A DNA stretch of 64,000 nucleotides from Chrysoperla carnea (GCF_905475395.1 NC_058338.1:37454935-37518934), one strand, 5' to 3'. Shown: positions 19,101 to 32,017, numbered from the stretch's first letter. The notes: generated by a model not told the origin, from the letters alone. Made by a program: numbers and translations.

Positions 19101-19711
19101 TATAACTATCTATATACCTGTAAAACGATATGAAATTATTTATTGTAAACTTTACTGGTTAAATTTGGTCGTAAGCAGAGAGCCCTCGAAAAATTTTACA
19201 TAAGTAAAATACCTTAAAAAATTGAAAAATATTTTAAAGAAATAACTTTTTAAAAACAAATCACAGCATTTTTGATGTAATCAAGAAATTTTATAAAATG
19301 ATTTTGATCGGTGCTCTAAAGTGAATATGCCTTTTTTTATACAAACAATTTAAAATTTCAAACTACTATCTGAATTCCTATTTATTTATATTTTCCAGTA
19401 GCCAAAACTTCTGCATTATATTAAAAATAGGTACAACTTCGTCATTTTTAACTAATCAAAAAAAAAAAAAAAAGTTTAAACCCTAAACTTTTTAACGATG
19501 TTATTATTAAAATATTATTGCTACGCAGTTGAACAAGAATGTATATTAATATATCCTTTATTCTTTCAGAAAATTAGAAAAACAAATCGCTGAAGAAAAT
19601 TTGAGGTTGGCACAAGAACATAAAGCTCATTTAGAGTATTTGGATAAATACGTTTATAAAAATAAACCAACTCCAGCATTCTTCGAGCAATTTAATGCAT
19701 CAAGTAGATAA
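16148..19711 (+). CDS. RIBC2: RIB43A-family microtubule doublet protein
   Basis: Seven exons: 16148-16270, 16787-16927, 17648-17811, 18136-18376, 18471-18698, 18987-19093 and 19570-19711. They encode 381 aa, matching RIBC1/RIBC2 length (about 380). The protein is almost entirely charged helix and coiled coil. Family marks are AAIERRR and KRIFNARSRRFGVDVKAL near the N-terminus, DPDALKKDLPARLKDDDPR at 117-135, FAGEDL directly after it, and a NEEWEMYSLNIGKAADGL segment near the C-terminus. RIB43A proteins lie inside axonemal doublet microtubules on the protofilament ribbon, so expression is expected in sperm and ciliated sensory neurons. The start at 16148 (MLPCNF) is plausible. However, AACAG at 16168-16172 could be a splice acceptor, so an upstream first exon is not excluded. 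Confidence 0.88.
17220..17620 (+). repeat. Dispersed repeat tail in RIB43A intron 2
   Basis: A C-rich tract with CACCTCCATCCC and CACCCCCCACC leads to TACCAAATTTCATTTAAATC, then ACAGACAGGCAGAGTTACTT and an AT-rich end. This tail style is typical of insect non-autonomous elements. Its similarity to the tail at 7480-7557 is moderate. Confidence 0.55.
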
Positions 19712-19913
19712 ACGAACGCATTATAAGAAAAAGTAATAAAATTTTTCGTTTTTTAAATTCCAAAAGACATTTTCTGGAAAACGATGATAGAACTTTCACG
19801 AGGATTGGGAATTTTAAATGAACAGAATTTTTTTTTATTTTATTTTATATAAATAATTGAATTTTTATTAATTAATATTAAAATAACAATTTTTGTACAC
19901 AATTTTTTTTAGA

Positions 19914-19919
19914 AATAAA
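19914..19919 (+). terminator. Poly(A) signal, RIB43A
   Basis: AATAAA lies 203 nt past the stop, within the 273-bp gap to the convergent HDAC11 stop codon. The two 3' UTRs must nearly touch or overlap. Confidence 0.6.
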
Positions 19920-19984
19920 ATATAGAAAATAAAAATTTTTTTGTCATTTTGTTTTTTTAAATAAAAATATTTTTTGTTTTCTTA

Positions 19985-22900
19985 TTAAACACGACATATT
20001 GGCTTATTTATTAAATTTTTATCATATAAATTTAATATTGATGTTGCAATAATTGTAGCTGTGTGTTTTAAATAACCACCACTGGTTAACATTGCAATTG
20101 GAATATGTGCGGATCTAACTAACTTAAAAACGAGTTCATCCCTTCGAATAATACCCTGAAAAGACATTCATTAATCATTATGTTGATATGCTAATATAAT
20201 TGTTAATATGATAATATTAGTTTGTGAGAGAAAAATTAAACAAATTAAATTTGAAACTTGACTGTTCCATCTATGATCAACATTTTGAACTATAAATTAC
20301 AGATTTCTGTAACAAATTTAAAATAGTAAATGTAAAACAATTCATGGCCATCTTTTCTGATATACTCAGTGAAATGAGTGATCAAGAGAGGTGGAGGCTA
20401 TAAAACGGTGGTTTTTACTGTTGAGCCCAGTGAAGCGGGCGGGTATTAAGCTAGTACTTTACATAAGTCCCTCATACATGATAATTTAAATAAGTTCAGC
20501 GATCTCAACAGTTTATACGTTATTTACATTTTTATTATACTTTATTAATGCTTTAATTGTTCAAATAAATAGCAATAAAGGAAAAATTTTTTTACAATCC
20601 TTGCAACCTTCCTCCCATTTGTTTTTATATATTGTTTTGTCAATGACTTTCTTTTAATATATAAAGCTTCATTATGAACTATTTTACCACGACAGTTTGG
20701 AATTATTCTCACTAAATGAGAACAGTTTTTTTTAAAGATTTTCAATTTAAATTAAGTATTACTTATAAATTTGTTGTTACCTCTGATGAAATTGATAAAA
20801 GACCTAAACGATCTCCTTTCAAAATATCAGTTCCAGCATTGTACACGACTAAATCAGGTTTAAATAATTTTAATGATTTATCCAAATGGCTAGAATGAAA
20901 TTAAATAAAGTAATTAATATTTCGCAAACTAGCCTATAAGATACCATTTTGCTTAATTAACAACTTACAATTGAACTTTAGTTAAATATTCTTCATCTTC
21001 AGTAAAACTATACAAAGGAATTCGACAGCTTATTCCAGCAGCAGCCTCATAATCATGTGGATAAATATCTTTATTATAAATATCTAATATGAACACTTTT
21101 TTATTTTTCATAAAATCACGTTCATGCCCATTACCCTAAAAATATTAAATTAAACAAGTTAACCAAATAAAAAGCACAATTTCATTAAATTTCGGAAAAA
21201 GCTACACCGTGGGACAAAAAGGGTACTTTGTTAAATGATTGGTACATACTTGAAAATTCGTGAGTGGCTTTCTTTAGAAGTCTACCAAACTTTTCTCCAC
21301 GACTTTTTTCGAAAGTGTAATTAATAATTATTAAAAATTCAGCAAAAGTGAACCATGTATGACTTCAAAATCAAGAGTACTTAAGTACGGCATGTTCGAA
21401 GTGGTAGACAAATTCCCTGCTGCGAAGTTTGGTTATAGACTCTCAAAAAAGAAGCCTCTCACGAAGTTTCCAGTACGTATTAATCATTTAACAAAGCACC
21501 CTCACCGCCCCACGATCTAATTTCTTAAATTTGCGTCAGTTATCAATAATTATTTTTTTATATTTGAGGAGCAGATTTTTTACTTCATATCTATTGTAAT
21601 GATTAAATTCTAGAATATAACTTGGCCAGGATAGCGTTGAACAATTTTTTTTTCTTAGCATTTTTTATATTGTCTATCTCCGTACAATTGTTAAGTTTCA
21701 TGGATCATGTCCATAAAAAAGCCTAGCAGCAGAACGTAGTACAATTCCTACTTATTATGTTTTAGAAGTCTGTCTTCTACGATTGCCGTACGTTAGGTAT
21801 CATGAATAATTTTCATTAAAAAAAATTAAACTAATAAAACAGTTTTTATATTTGATCAAGATATTTGGAAAGAAGAGGAGAAATCGATGCTTTCTTTGGG
21901 TAAAACTAAAGAGAATAAAGAATGAAATTTATAAGTTCCTTTTAAAGTCTTCCTAAACAAATGCTTGTCTCGTTGGATAAAGTAACTATTTTTTTATACT
22001 TAATATAGAAAAATATTTCCTACACGCCTATACTTTGAATCTTTATTTTCGCCGATATAGTTCCGCCCCAATTAGTTTGAATCTTTACTGTCAAGATAAC
22101 ATCTCAAATCAATGCTCTTTTCAAATTATGCTTAAATACTCCTTTACTGAATCAAACAGAGAACGTCACCATAGCTCCTGTAAAATTTTTCTTTTCCAAA
22201 ATTATAATTACATACTGTTTCTATATTTTGGTTACCTGATGGGCATCTAAATCCACAATCATTACTTTTTTTACAACATCAGATTTATATTCAAATAAAT
22301 ATTTAACAAGTAATGATATATCAGCATAGGGACAAAAACCTTGACCTTTGTCAGATGAGCAATGATGAAATCCACCACCTAAATTAATTGCCCATCCTTT
22401 ATCCAATGCCAATTTACCAGCCAATATGGATCCACCAGTTTGATAACGCATTGGTTTCAAATATCCATGTTGTACAAAAAAATTAGGTACTAACATCAAT
22501 GGTGGAATCTCAGCTATTTTGGCAACATTAAAACTACACTGAAACAATTTTTTATAATAAAATACACAAAATATCTAAATATCATAATGTTTACAAAATA
22601 TTTAATTAGCGTAAAGAGAACTGACAGAAAAGCGCAGAAAGGTTTCTAACGCAGTTTGTTCTTGGCTGCTGCTTAAGAGATGATGACGCATACCTATGTT
22701 ACTCGAGATAAAAATGTTCCCATCACTTTATGAGGGGGGAGGGGCTTGAAGTGTAGGAAACTTTCGGAAGCAATTCGGTTAATATTTTTAATTTGTTTAA
22801 AGAAAATTTTAAATAATATCCTACCGGGTTACCCACCGGCTACCTGCACTTTTACGTTCAGGAGCATGTTTTAAACGGGATCCTACAAAAATTTTCCATG

Positions 22901-23937
22901 CAAAAAATAATCATGCTCATTGACGGATTTTGCTGAGTCTAGTATGCAATTAGGGAAATTAAAATTTAATTCATTAATGAGCTCTTGATACATATATAAT
23001 TTTTGCGCTAGAAAATTCCTTGTTGCCGATTGAAATGGCCGGTTTAATACTTTCTTAAAATATTTTTGCCAACTGAATCCGAATCTCTAACATTTTGGAA
23101 ATTTTCGAGGAGCGAAAGCCTTTCGAAATTTTCGATTATTTTGATAAAAATTTTCAAAGCATTCGTTGGCATGTTTAAGGAAATAAAAAGTATTTTATAA
23201 AATTTTTAAACTTTTAATTTGCGTGAAAAAAAATTGTAAAGTCTAGAAATGTTCATATTTCAACCATTCATTGCGGCTATTTTCTTACCAATAAAATCTA
23301 CTCAATCAACACCATTCTAGTTAGGCTCGAAAGAAAAATATTTTTTCAACATTTGTGATTTTTTCCCGCGAAAACTAGAGGTTTTAGAAACATTTTACAA
23401 CAGACCTTTTTCGTTTTAAATAAACCAAAGAATCTGGGTAAAAATTATTCATCCAAGAATTGAATTTTTTATGTCCCTCGAAACTTCTCGAATAACTTTC
23501 TTCTGTGTGGTTTTCGACGTTCCAATTACGAACTTCGCATTCAGGAAATTTGTGCAAACTAATAGAATGTAGTGGTAGTATAGTGGAGTGGACAAAAATG
23601 ACTATAAATACCATTTATAAAAAATAAAAATGTTTACTTTTAAACTATTGATATATTTTTTCGAATGAACCAATAATAAATATTCTGTAGTTGCTTCATT
23701 TGGCTTTGTTACGGTATTTTCATCAACAAATTCACTTAATTTTAACAACTACAAGAAAAGAACATTTAAATTAATTATTCAGTGTCCTAAATTCAAGATA
23801 CCAAAATTTGGTACCTTAAAAACATGTCCCCATTTTCTTGCATCAAACGGATGCAACTTTTCCATACCACAAAAATGTACATTATATTCTTTTCGATAAA
23901 TTATTGGCAATTGATTATCTTCAATATCGAAATACAT
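19985..23937 (-). CDS. HDAC11: Histone deacetylase 11 (class IV)
   Basis: Six exons in transcript order: 23937-23815, 23748-23638, 22538-22236, 21135-20969, 20889-20781 and 20155-19985. All have GT-AG borders; the product is 327 aa (human about 347). HDAC11 is a zinc-dependent class IV deacylase with strong long-chain fatty-acyl-lysine activity. Visible: GMEKLHPFDARKWG near the N-terminus, His136-His137 in NLGGGFHHCSSDKGQGF, zinc ligands Asp176 and His178 in DLDAHQGNGHERDF, the third ligand Asp256 in YNAGTDILKGDRLG, and catalytic Tyr299 in TSGGY. No key residue is missing. The start (MYFDIEDNQLPIIY) matches the family N-terminus without the usual short vertebrate extension. Intron 3 holds a MITE. 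The gene is convergent with RIB43A and divergent from SCLT1, with about 1.4 kb between the two starts. Confidence 0.95.
20424..20455 (-). repeat. Dispersed repeat head in HDAC11 intron
   Basis: Read on the minus strand it gives ATACCCGCCCGCTTCACTGG, which matches the head of the copy at 7277. It lies in the intron between the last two HDAC11 exons. Confidence 0.5.
21205..21517. mobile_element. MITE with long TIRs, TA target site
   Basis: The 313-bp element lies in HDAC11 intron 3. The left end runs CACCGTGGGACAAAAAGGG, then TACTTTGTTAAATGATTGGT, then GAAAATTCGTGAGTGGCTT. The right end is the inverted counterpart (CGTGGGGCGGTGAGGGTG, GCTTTGTTAAATGATTAATA), with ~80% similarity by eye over ~70 bp. 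It is flanked by TA at 21203-21204 and 21518-21519, as expected for a Tc1/mariner-type insertion. No coding capacity. Confidence 0.8.
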
Positions 23938-25339
23938 TTTAGCTTTTTTAAACGTATTTATAAAAAAAATTAGTGATACATTTCCTAAAAATTTATTTTT
24001 ATAAACATATACTTAAAACGAAATGAAAATTTTGTTTTTTATATTGCTACTTTCACAGTTCAGTGTATCTTCTAAAGCTTTTTCAATTTTACATATACAA
24101 AGCTATATTGCTATATTATTGATTTTAGAAGGAATACAAGTAAAGAGTAGTACCAGTAATACCAGTTGGGATAAAAATATATTAACTATAGCTTTAATAA
24201 TGAGTTAGAAAAGGTCTTCTATAACATATAAGGTAAGCTTATAGAAATAGGTAAGTCAATATTTTTCTCCGGAAATTCTCTTGCAAAATTTTTAGAAAAT
24301 CATTGAAAAGAAGCATTTAAGTAGCAGTGACAAGCTTGAAATTTTGATAAAAGATAATATATAGTTTATATGATTAGTCAAGATCTAACCCGATCAGCGG
24401 TTACAACGATTTTAACAACGAGGATCAACTTTCTAATTTGCGTTATTCTATGTCTTACCTTTTAGGATCAAAATTGACTGCTATTAAAGCAACCCGGAAA
24501 ACTAGGTCCAATCTGATGTCAATGGTCCACCCTGTATAAGCGGCTTTCTCCTGTAGAGCAAATATTACTCATGATAGAAACGTGAACCTCAGATTTTAGA
24601 TTTTAAGTACCTACAATGTAAGTAACCGCCAAAAAAGGAATTTAAAAAAATTTAATCCTTGGCCTTATTATTCCACTTCAAATGAATTGATCCAAAGATC
24701 GAAATATGATTCATTTCAAAAAACTTGTTGCGTTGAAACCTGTAAAACCGCGGTGGGGGTTGCTGTTTATTTATTTTTTTAAAGGAATCGTTATTTTGTG
24801 TTTAAAGCATGTTTAAAGTCAGTTTAAAACTGAAATTCAGTTTCGGTAACTTAAATCGAACAAAATTAAAAATCCAATTTTGGCACCGATCCCTAAAAAT
24901 TCTTCGTGCTAAAAAATGTAGTGGTCCTCGGGCCCATTATTTTGGTAATTATAAAATAATAGGCAAGATAAATAATTGTAATTTTAATTACGTATTGGAA
25001 TCGCTTTTTTTAATTTGACAGATGAGGTTAGGTTTTCAATTATTTTTAAACGTTAAAAGAGTACTTAATATTATGGAGGGTAGTATCTACCCTTCATAGC
25101 ACCAAATATATTATATGGCTATCTTTGTTGGTACAATTACTTCTCGCTTTGTATCCTTTTTTAACTTATTGTTATTATATAGCCAAAATATTTTTTCCTC
25201 ACCTGTATAATCGAACTGTCACCGTCACTATGACAACGATTAAAAACGTAAACAAACAAATCAGATAATATTTTTGGAATGGTTTAGCATAAATATTTCA
25301 GTAAATTTTGAATAAATTATCCACACAATTATTTCAAAT
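23938..25339. promoter_or_regulatory. Divergent HDAC11 / SCLT1 intergenic region
   Basis: 1.4 kb separates the HDAC11 start (minus) from the SCLT1 start (plus), so it must hold both promoters. No clear TATA box or Inr could be assigned. A 61-codon frame at 24023-24208 begins with a hydrophobic, signal-peptide-like run but has no other support. Confidence 0.4.
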
Positions 25340-28300
25340 ATGGAACCAAACATTCAAGTGCCTTTAGATTTAGCGTAAATTAAATTATTTAATATTTGAA
25401 ATATTGATAATTTTTTCAAATTGCAATTATGTTTTCAGAAAAATATCACCAATAGTTGCTGAGTATGAAAATTTAATAAAAGGGCTTAAAGAACAAATTG
25501 AATATTATAAGGTTTACCATGCTTAGAATTGAATATTATTTCAGCGTTTTAAATACATAATATTTGTTCCACGTCTTTGCAGGCTGAACAATGTGATATT
25601 CGCCGAGAAGTACAAACTGTCATCGAGGAAAATAACGAATTAAATATGCAATTAAAGAATGCACTATGTGTTAAAGCATCGATCAATTTTAGTACTACCC
25701 CTTCCGATGAAGTGAATAATCTTAAAGAACAAATTCAACTAATAAACAAGGTTTTATTGATAGAAAACATAATTCAGTGTAGAACATCGATAACTTAACT
25801 TTCTTAACTGAAAAATATGAATAATTTGAGCATTGAATATTAATCTCTTAATACCGTACGATACCTCGATACGTACCTACATAATATGAGCCTTAAAGTT
25901 TAAACCTTTTTTATACTTAATTTTTTTTAACGTTTCGTTTAAAATTCAAATTAACTTATTGAAGTTTTACTGTATCAATAATAAGAATATTTATGGAAAC
26001 TTATATAATTTATACGCTGCGTTGTATATTTTTTAGGAAAAAGAAATTGCAATTAATTTATGGCATGAAACTCAAAAGGAAGTTGATAACTTAGAGAGTC
26101 AATTAAATGATCCAAATAAAGTAGACCCTGAAATTGTAGGTATAAATTTTCATTTAAAACTTGTTTTAAGTTAGTCATATGCACCTACCTAATTTCTTTT
26201 CACGTTTCCATAATGATATGGAGTGTCCCAAAACTATCATATGAAAAGAGTAGAGTGAAACGGACGATAAAATTCTAAGAAGTTCCTTTGCAGTTTTTGG
26301 ATCTGACATATTATTAATAAGCTAGGTATCGATAATAATCGTTTGTAATTGTAAGCATTTCTCGATTAACGTTTGTTAAGTTGGATTTTTTATTATAAGC
26401 AAAGTTGTGGAAAATAAAATTTACTTCATTTTATCCTCGCTGTTTTTAGGGCTGTTATAACATCAAGTTGTGCACGCCCTGCTTTGTATTTCCTTGTAAG
26501 CAAAGATATTGAAAATATTCGATATCTGGCATAACTTCAATCCAAATAGAATTAAAATGTTGACATTTTGGGTTTAGCCATTTTCCGTTCATTTTAGTTC
26601 TTTGATTTTTAGATTTTAATAAAGGCTCTTTAATAAATATCGCAATATTTATTTTTATGTCTTGATCAAACATTACATTACATAATTTTAATATTTTTCT
26701 AACACTTCGAAATAAAATTAATTAAATTTAAATTTATTTTAGATATCCAATTATGAAAAAACAATTAAAGATTTAGAGACGAAATTAAAATTAACAATTG
26801 TAAGGTATGAGGCAGAGCATTATGATTATAAGAAAATCATTGAAGAGCTGCGAAAAGATTATGAAAATAGTTTAAAAAGTAATAAAACGTCATTAAACCA
26901 AGTGGATAAATTACAAGATGAAGTAACTGATTTAGAAGAAAAACTATCTTGTATGACAAAATGTCGAGATGAATTACAACTTGCATTGAATTCTTGCCAG
27001 GATCATTTGTTTCAAGTGGAAGGAAATGACATATCTAATATAGAACAGATTAATTTACTAACGAAAGAGAACGAAAATCATATTAAAAATGAAAAGCAGC
27101 TTAAAGGTAAATAGATTTTGATTTCATTATGAGTTTTCGATTCGCCCACATAGAATATTAGTTTTCCGCTTCCCATTTATGAGCAATGATGTACCGTCTT
27201 CGGTACTTCTCACAACAACATTCTTCAACAACAAATAAACAAATATAAAGCGAGTATTTAATTGAATATAATAGTAAATTTTTGTGGAATTATTTGGAAC
27301 ATTTTAGAGTCGAATTTGTCTAAATTGTTATTGATTGTCTCCACGGAACTTCATTGCAAGATCTTCTCGTAAATATTTGCATGTGTTTATTTATCTTGTT
27401 TCAGATGAAATTGTCAATTTAAAGCAAACTTTAGATCAAATTATTGAAGAAGCTGGACGAAAAGTCAAGGAAGAAAGTGAAATAATAACAAATGAGTACA
27501 CATCAAAATTAAATAAAATGTTAACAGAGTTTAAGCAATTAGAAGATAATTATCACGATAAATGTGATCAAATTAGTAACCTTACCGTACAAAACGAGTC
27601 GTTAAAACAACAATTGGAAACATTCCGAAATAATAATCAAGTTGATGAATATGAAGAGAAAATAAGAAACCTTGAAAGCAAATTAGACACAACATTAAAC
27701 AAACTTGTACGTAATTTTCGAATAGCATATTTTTCTAGCGGAATAGATACAATACAATAAAGTTAAATTATTTATTTCGGCTTAAAATTCTGGCACATAG
27801 TTTTAAAATTTTCATAAATTTCGAAAAAATATAAATCTAAATATATTTTTTATGTTTTCTAGTTGCATAGTTCAAAAATTCCCTGACCAAATTAGTACTT
27901 TTGAAAGGAAACGGGTCGAAAATTATACAGATAACGAGCATGAAAAATTTTCACACTAAATATAGCTCAAAATATTACGATAACTTGTGCCCGTTTTTTA
28001 AAATAATTCGAATAGGAAAATAAAATTATATTTGTATAAATTTGCTACGAAAATGATAAAATTCCTTTTCACGGAATTCTCTGCAGACATTTCCCCGACT
28101 CTTCTAGTAGAATTTGAATTCCTTGGCATTTCCAACTTTTCCATTAATGTGGCCTCCATGATAGTATATAATTTATAATCAGATAAAACGTATTATTACA
28201 GGGGCTTTTTCAGTAATTATTTAAAAATAGCCAAGCTTAAGGCTTTTAACCTAAAAGTAGGTAAAACTTTTGAGGACAGACAAAAAATAATACACCAATT

Positions 28301-29956
28301 TTCACGGGACCTCAAATACCTACCTAAAATATTGAACAACTCCTTTGTAAATTGTTCATCTTCCAATATAATTTATATTATTTTTTCTTTCGATTAAATC
28401 ATTATAACCTGATATTCGAATATAATAACAGCTACTAATAGAATGTTGTAATATTTATTTCCCAGGTATTATCCGAACGAAAAAATAATCAACTAGTAAA
28501 CGAAATTGAAAGCTTTAAACATGATATGGATAAAATGACACGCGAATATGAACGTGATATTCAAATACGAGAGATGGAAGTAAAAAAGTTAGAAAATCGT
28601 ATAATTTTCATGCGAGACGAATTAAATTGTATAAACAAAAATTTTGCTAAAACTGTTGATGATGCTAAATTATATAACGACCAACTAACCGTTTTACAAG
28701 AAGAATTGAAAAGGATCAAATCAAAGTGCGAAATGTAGGCAGTGGATACAACAATACAGGCAGTTTGACAAAAACAGCACCAATACATTTTGATTGTGTT
28801 GTAGTAAATTTTATACAGTTTAGCAAGCATTTCGTTAACCATTTGAAATATATGAAATAAGAAGAGTTTTTATGGACGATTTTATGTATAATCTTCAGAC
28901 AATGTATTATGTGTGATGCGTGCGTAATCATATCGATTTGATCTGTAATTGTACACATACAATGCATCGTGCATCACACCCAGTATATTCCTTCTTTATT
29001 TGATACATAAGAATGTCCATAAAAACAATCCTTACTTCATATGTTTTTAATGGTTAACGAGATGGTTGCCAAACTGTATGGGAACCTAGTTATCATAACC
29101 AAGGATAAATACCTACATTGAAATAATTAATCTATTATTTTTGTTAACTATACAGAAATTTTTATCCACTATGAAAAAACCTAGTTTTTTTTTCATTGGT
29201 GCGTTTTTGTGTTCAGCTGCATACAAGTTTATCTAAGGTATTCTTACTAAAACAAAAACCTTTTATTTTTAAGGTATGAACAGTTATGTGCGCAATATAC
29301 AGTCATTGATGAGGCAAAATGTTTAAAATCTAAATATCTGGAATCGCAAATTAAATTACATTCGAGTTTAAATCATAAGTAAGATATTATTTGATAAAAA
29401 TTATTATAGAAATTATAGAGAAAATTTTTTGTAATAAAGTACCTCTTGAAATAATATATAAAGACATGATCGTTTTGGTGGTTCTTGCATTTTCAATATT
29501 TGAAGGTTTCCGTGAATGTTATCGACTTTTGTCGCAAGAACTAAATAGCGTGAAACATTATTATCCCTTCTAATGTATGAATGATCTTGTAAGCGGAAGT
29601 CGTAAACTTTCTGAAATGTTTGTGAAAGTTTTTTTTGAAGCAGAAAAAAGCGATCATGAATCGAAGAGTAGAGTCCGTTTAATACCTGTACCAAATTTTG
29701 TTGTGGTACTCCAAAATACAACCTATGTCTTACATTTGCCGCTTACTATCTTTATTATATTTTGAAATATGTAAAATTTTGTTTAAGGTGGAAACAAGAA
29801 GTTAATGATATTATTTTAAAGTTTAAAACACAGTTGGTCAAACTGGTAAGTGATAATAAAGAACTGAAACAGACCAATGAATATTTAAAAAAAGAATTGA
29901 TATCATCAAGAGAACTAGTTGCACAATATGTTTCAGATCTAAAAAATATACAATAA
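25340..29956 (+). CDS. SCLT1: SCLT1-like distal appendage protein
   Basis: Nine exons: 25340-25374, 25439-25511, 25583-25750, 26037-26135, 26743-27106, 27405-27706, 28466-28734, 29274-29378 and 29788-29956. All are GT-AG and in phase, giving 527 aa. The product is almost wholly coiled coil with no membrane segment. Its N-terminal part follows human SCLT1 in order: a ProIleValAlaGluTyr motif (PLVTEYD in human), EQIEYYK (GQLKYYQK), VIEENNELNMQLKNA (VIKENERLHSELKDA), then NLKEQIQLINKEKEIAINLW (NLQEQLQLANQEKTQAVELW). The C-terminal HKWKQEVNDI segment fits the NRWKEETKKL region. SCLT1 is a centriole distal appendage (transition fibre) component needed for basal-body docking and ciliogenesis. The protein is shorter than human SCLT1 (about 690 aa). 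The first exon codes only 11 full residues; the ATG is in a good AAATATGG context. Confidence 0.78.
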
Positions 29957-30006
29957 AAAACGAATTTGTGATGTAAATTGTGATATTTTGTGGTTTTTTT
30001 TTTGTA

Positions 30007-30012
30007 AATAAA
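30007..30012 (+). terminator. Poly(A) signal, SCLT1
   Basis: AATAAA lies 51 nt after the SCLT1 stop and is preceded by a T-rich tract. Confidence 0.6.
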
Positions 30013-30454
30013 CATAAAATTTTTTAATACAAATTCTAGTTATATATTCAATTCGACAGTTCGAATTCCAGAAATTCGTTAATTTTAGGGGAATTTCATA
30101 AGCAATAAAGAAAACTCCATCTGTGTCTAGTCAGAAAAAGATAGCCCCATAATTTTTACTTACCTATTTCGACAAATCTTTTCTTTACATTTTTTGTGCA
30201 AGATAGAAATTTAGTACAGATGTGCTCATATTTTGTCCATAAACAGTTAAAATACGGCCATAACTAAATAAGGCACAAAACTTTGGCAAAGATTTTTGTC
30301 CCTTTCAACAACAAAAAAAATTCATAACTTGTGCTCCAAAAAACATTAAAACCAGTGTTCTCAGGGTTTTATTTGCATAAGAAACTTATGGACACACCTG
30401 GATTACGAATTTTTTGGTCCTACGATCATCAACAATAGTTATATTACACAGATA

Positions 30455-30660
30455 GGGAGGAAAATTAAAGAATGCCTCAGATCTCATGTTCATTGTTGAC
30501 CGAAGCGAAGTCGAGGGTGACAAACATGATATCTGAGACATTCTTTACTTCCTCCCGTGGTGTGTATACTATTTTTCTGCTCGACGGAGGCGGAAAGCTG
30601 CAGCTTCGTTTAGCACAGCGGGACGAAAGTTTACACTTTCCACCCGGAGATTAGAAAATG
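30455..30660. repeat. GC-rich hairpin element
   Basis: Inverted arms of about 36 bp (GGGAGGAAAATTAAAGAATG then CCTCAGATCTCATGTT on the left, mirrored at about 30525-30560) enclose a ~30-bp CpG-containing centre, GACCGAAGCGAAGTCGAGGG. A further GC-rich 90 bp with CTGCTCGACGGAGGCGGAAA follows. The composition differs sharply from the AT-rich surroundings. A 60-codon frame across it matches nothing I know. Probably a mobile-element fragment. Confidence 0.6.
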
Positions 30661-31915
30661 TTTTTCCATTTTTTTGCCAGGAATTAAAAAATTAAATAGA
30701 TTGGGTAAATTACTTACCAAGTATTTATAATTTCTTAACATTTAAACACTTAAGACAGTAAAATTTGAAACAATAAATATAATAAAATTATTATTTTTCA
30801 ACGAAAGTTAATAAACATTGTTAATTACAACACTTTCATATTATTTCGAATTCATTTTAACAGGTATAGCAAGTATACAAGAAAATAATAATTAAAATTT
30901 TTTGTTGTTGACATTCTTGAGAAATGTCATGAAATTGAAAGGATTAAACTTCGTTTATGAATTATTTTCAAAATATATTATGATGTTTTGTTGTCCCTAT
31001 AATCACTCCCATCTATCGAGTTGTTTTATCGAGGCCAACATTTAAAACAACAAAGTACATTTTTAAAGCACGCAGTTTAATTTAAGTAGTTCGATCTTTA
31101 ATTCTGATTTAAAATAACTTATATTTAGCAAAAATATAAATTATCGAATCAAATAAATTGTACTATTAGGCTCGAAAACACATTTTAAAGTTCAAAAAAT
31201 TGGCTTCGATACAATAACTTAAGTATAGTATATATTTTTCTAATTTAGTATGATGAGAACGTATTTGTGTTTAATCTTTTCATTTAAGTTTCGCTCTAAA
31301 AAATGCACCAATCTATAAAAAACCTGATTTCTAACCACAATCAAACGAAACTTATATTAGTTTTTTACCTACTTTTGGTTAGATTAATACATTAAAACTA
31401 AGTTTAGTAATAACGAAAATTGAAATTTTAAGAAATGGTAAAAAGTTTTCAAATATCGAAAGGGTTCACATAACGCTTTTTTCTTAAAATTGCACTACAT
31501 TTTTCAACCCTTTCGATACTTTCAAACTACCTGCTATTTTTTGCGTCTTCCTTTTACCATATACGGTACTCAAAAAAGTCACCGAAACATGAAAATGGAA
31601 AAACTTCATTCTCATTATTTTGACCCTCATTAGAAACCTAAATTTTATTTTTATCAAGTCTCCAAAGGGCAAATAAAAAGAATAATTGTTTCGAAATCAG
31701 GTTTCTTCGAATCAGCGTGTATTTATTATACATTAAACCATTTATACATTAAACAAAATTTTGCGAATTAACCGTATTATGGTTTGAAAATTTCGAGGTT
31801 TGGTTTTAGCTATGAATTCTGGCAAGATATATATGTATACATTTTTCAAAATCAATTAAAGATACATTATTAAATAAATATCTGTAAATGCACTTTATAA
31901 AAACGTTTTAAAACA
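30661..31915. other. Spacer between convergent SCLT1 and SNF8
   Basis: AT-rich with no gene. A 12-bp inverted repeat (ATCGAAAGGGTT near 31457 and its complement near 31507) is nested in a weaker outer pair (AACCTGATTTC near 31321 and GAAATCAGGTT near 31695). This may be a decayed palindromic element. Confidence 0.4.
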
Positions 31916-31921
31916 TTTATT
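31916..31921 (-). terminator. Poly(A) signal, SNF8
   Basis: AATAAA on the minus strand, about 97 nt downstream of the SNF8 stop. Confidence 0.5.
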
Positions 31922-32017
31922 AAACATTCATTAAAATAATTATAGTGTTTTTGAAAAATTTTATGTAAAACATTAATTAATTTGTAATTCCTTAACATTG
32001 AAATGCATTTATCTTCA

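Noticed and set aside
28561-28967. Minus-strand frames over an SCLT1 exon
   Set aside because: They are shadows of the plus-strand exon 28466-28734 and its intron.
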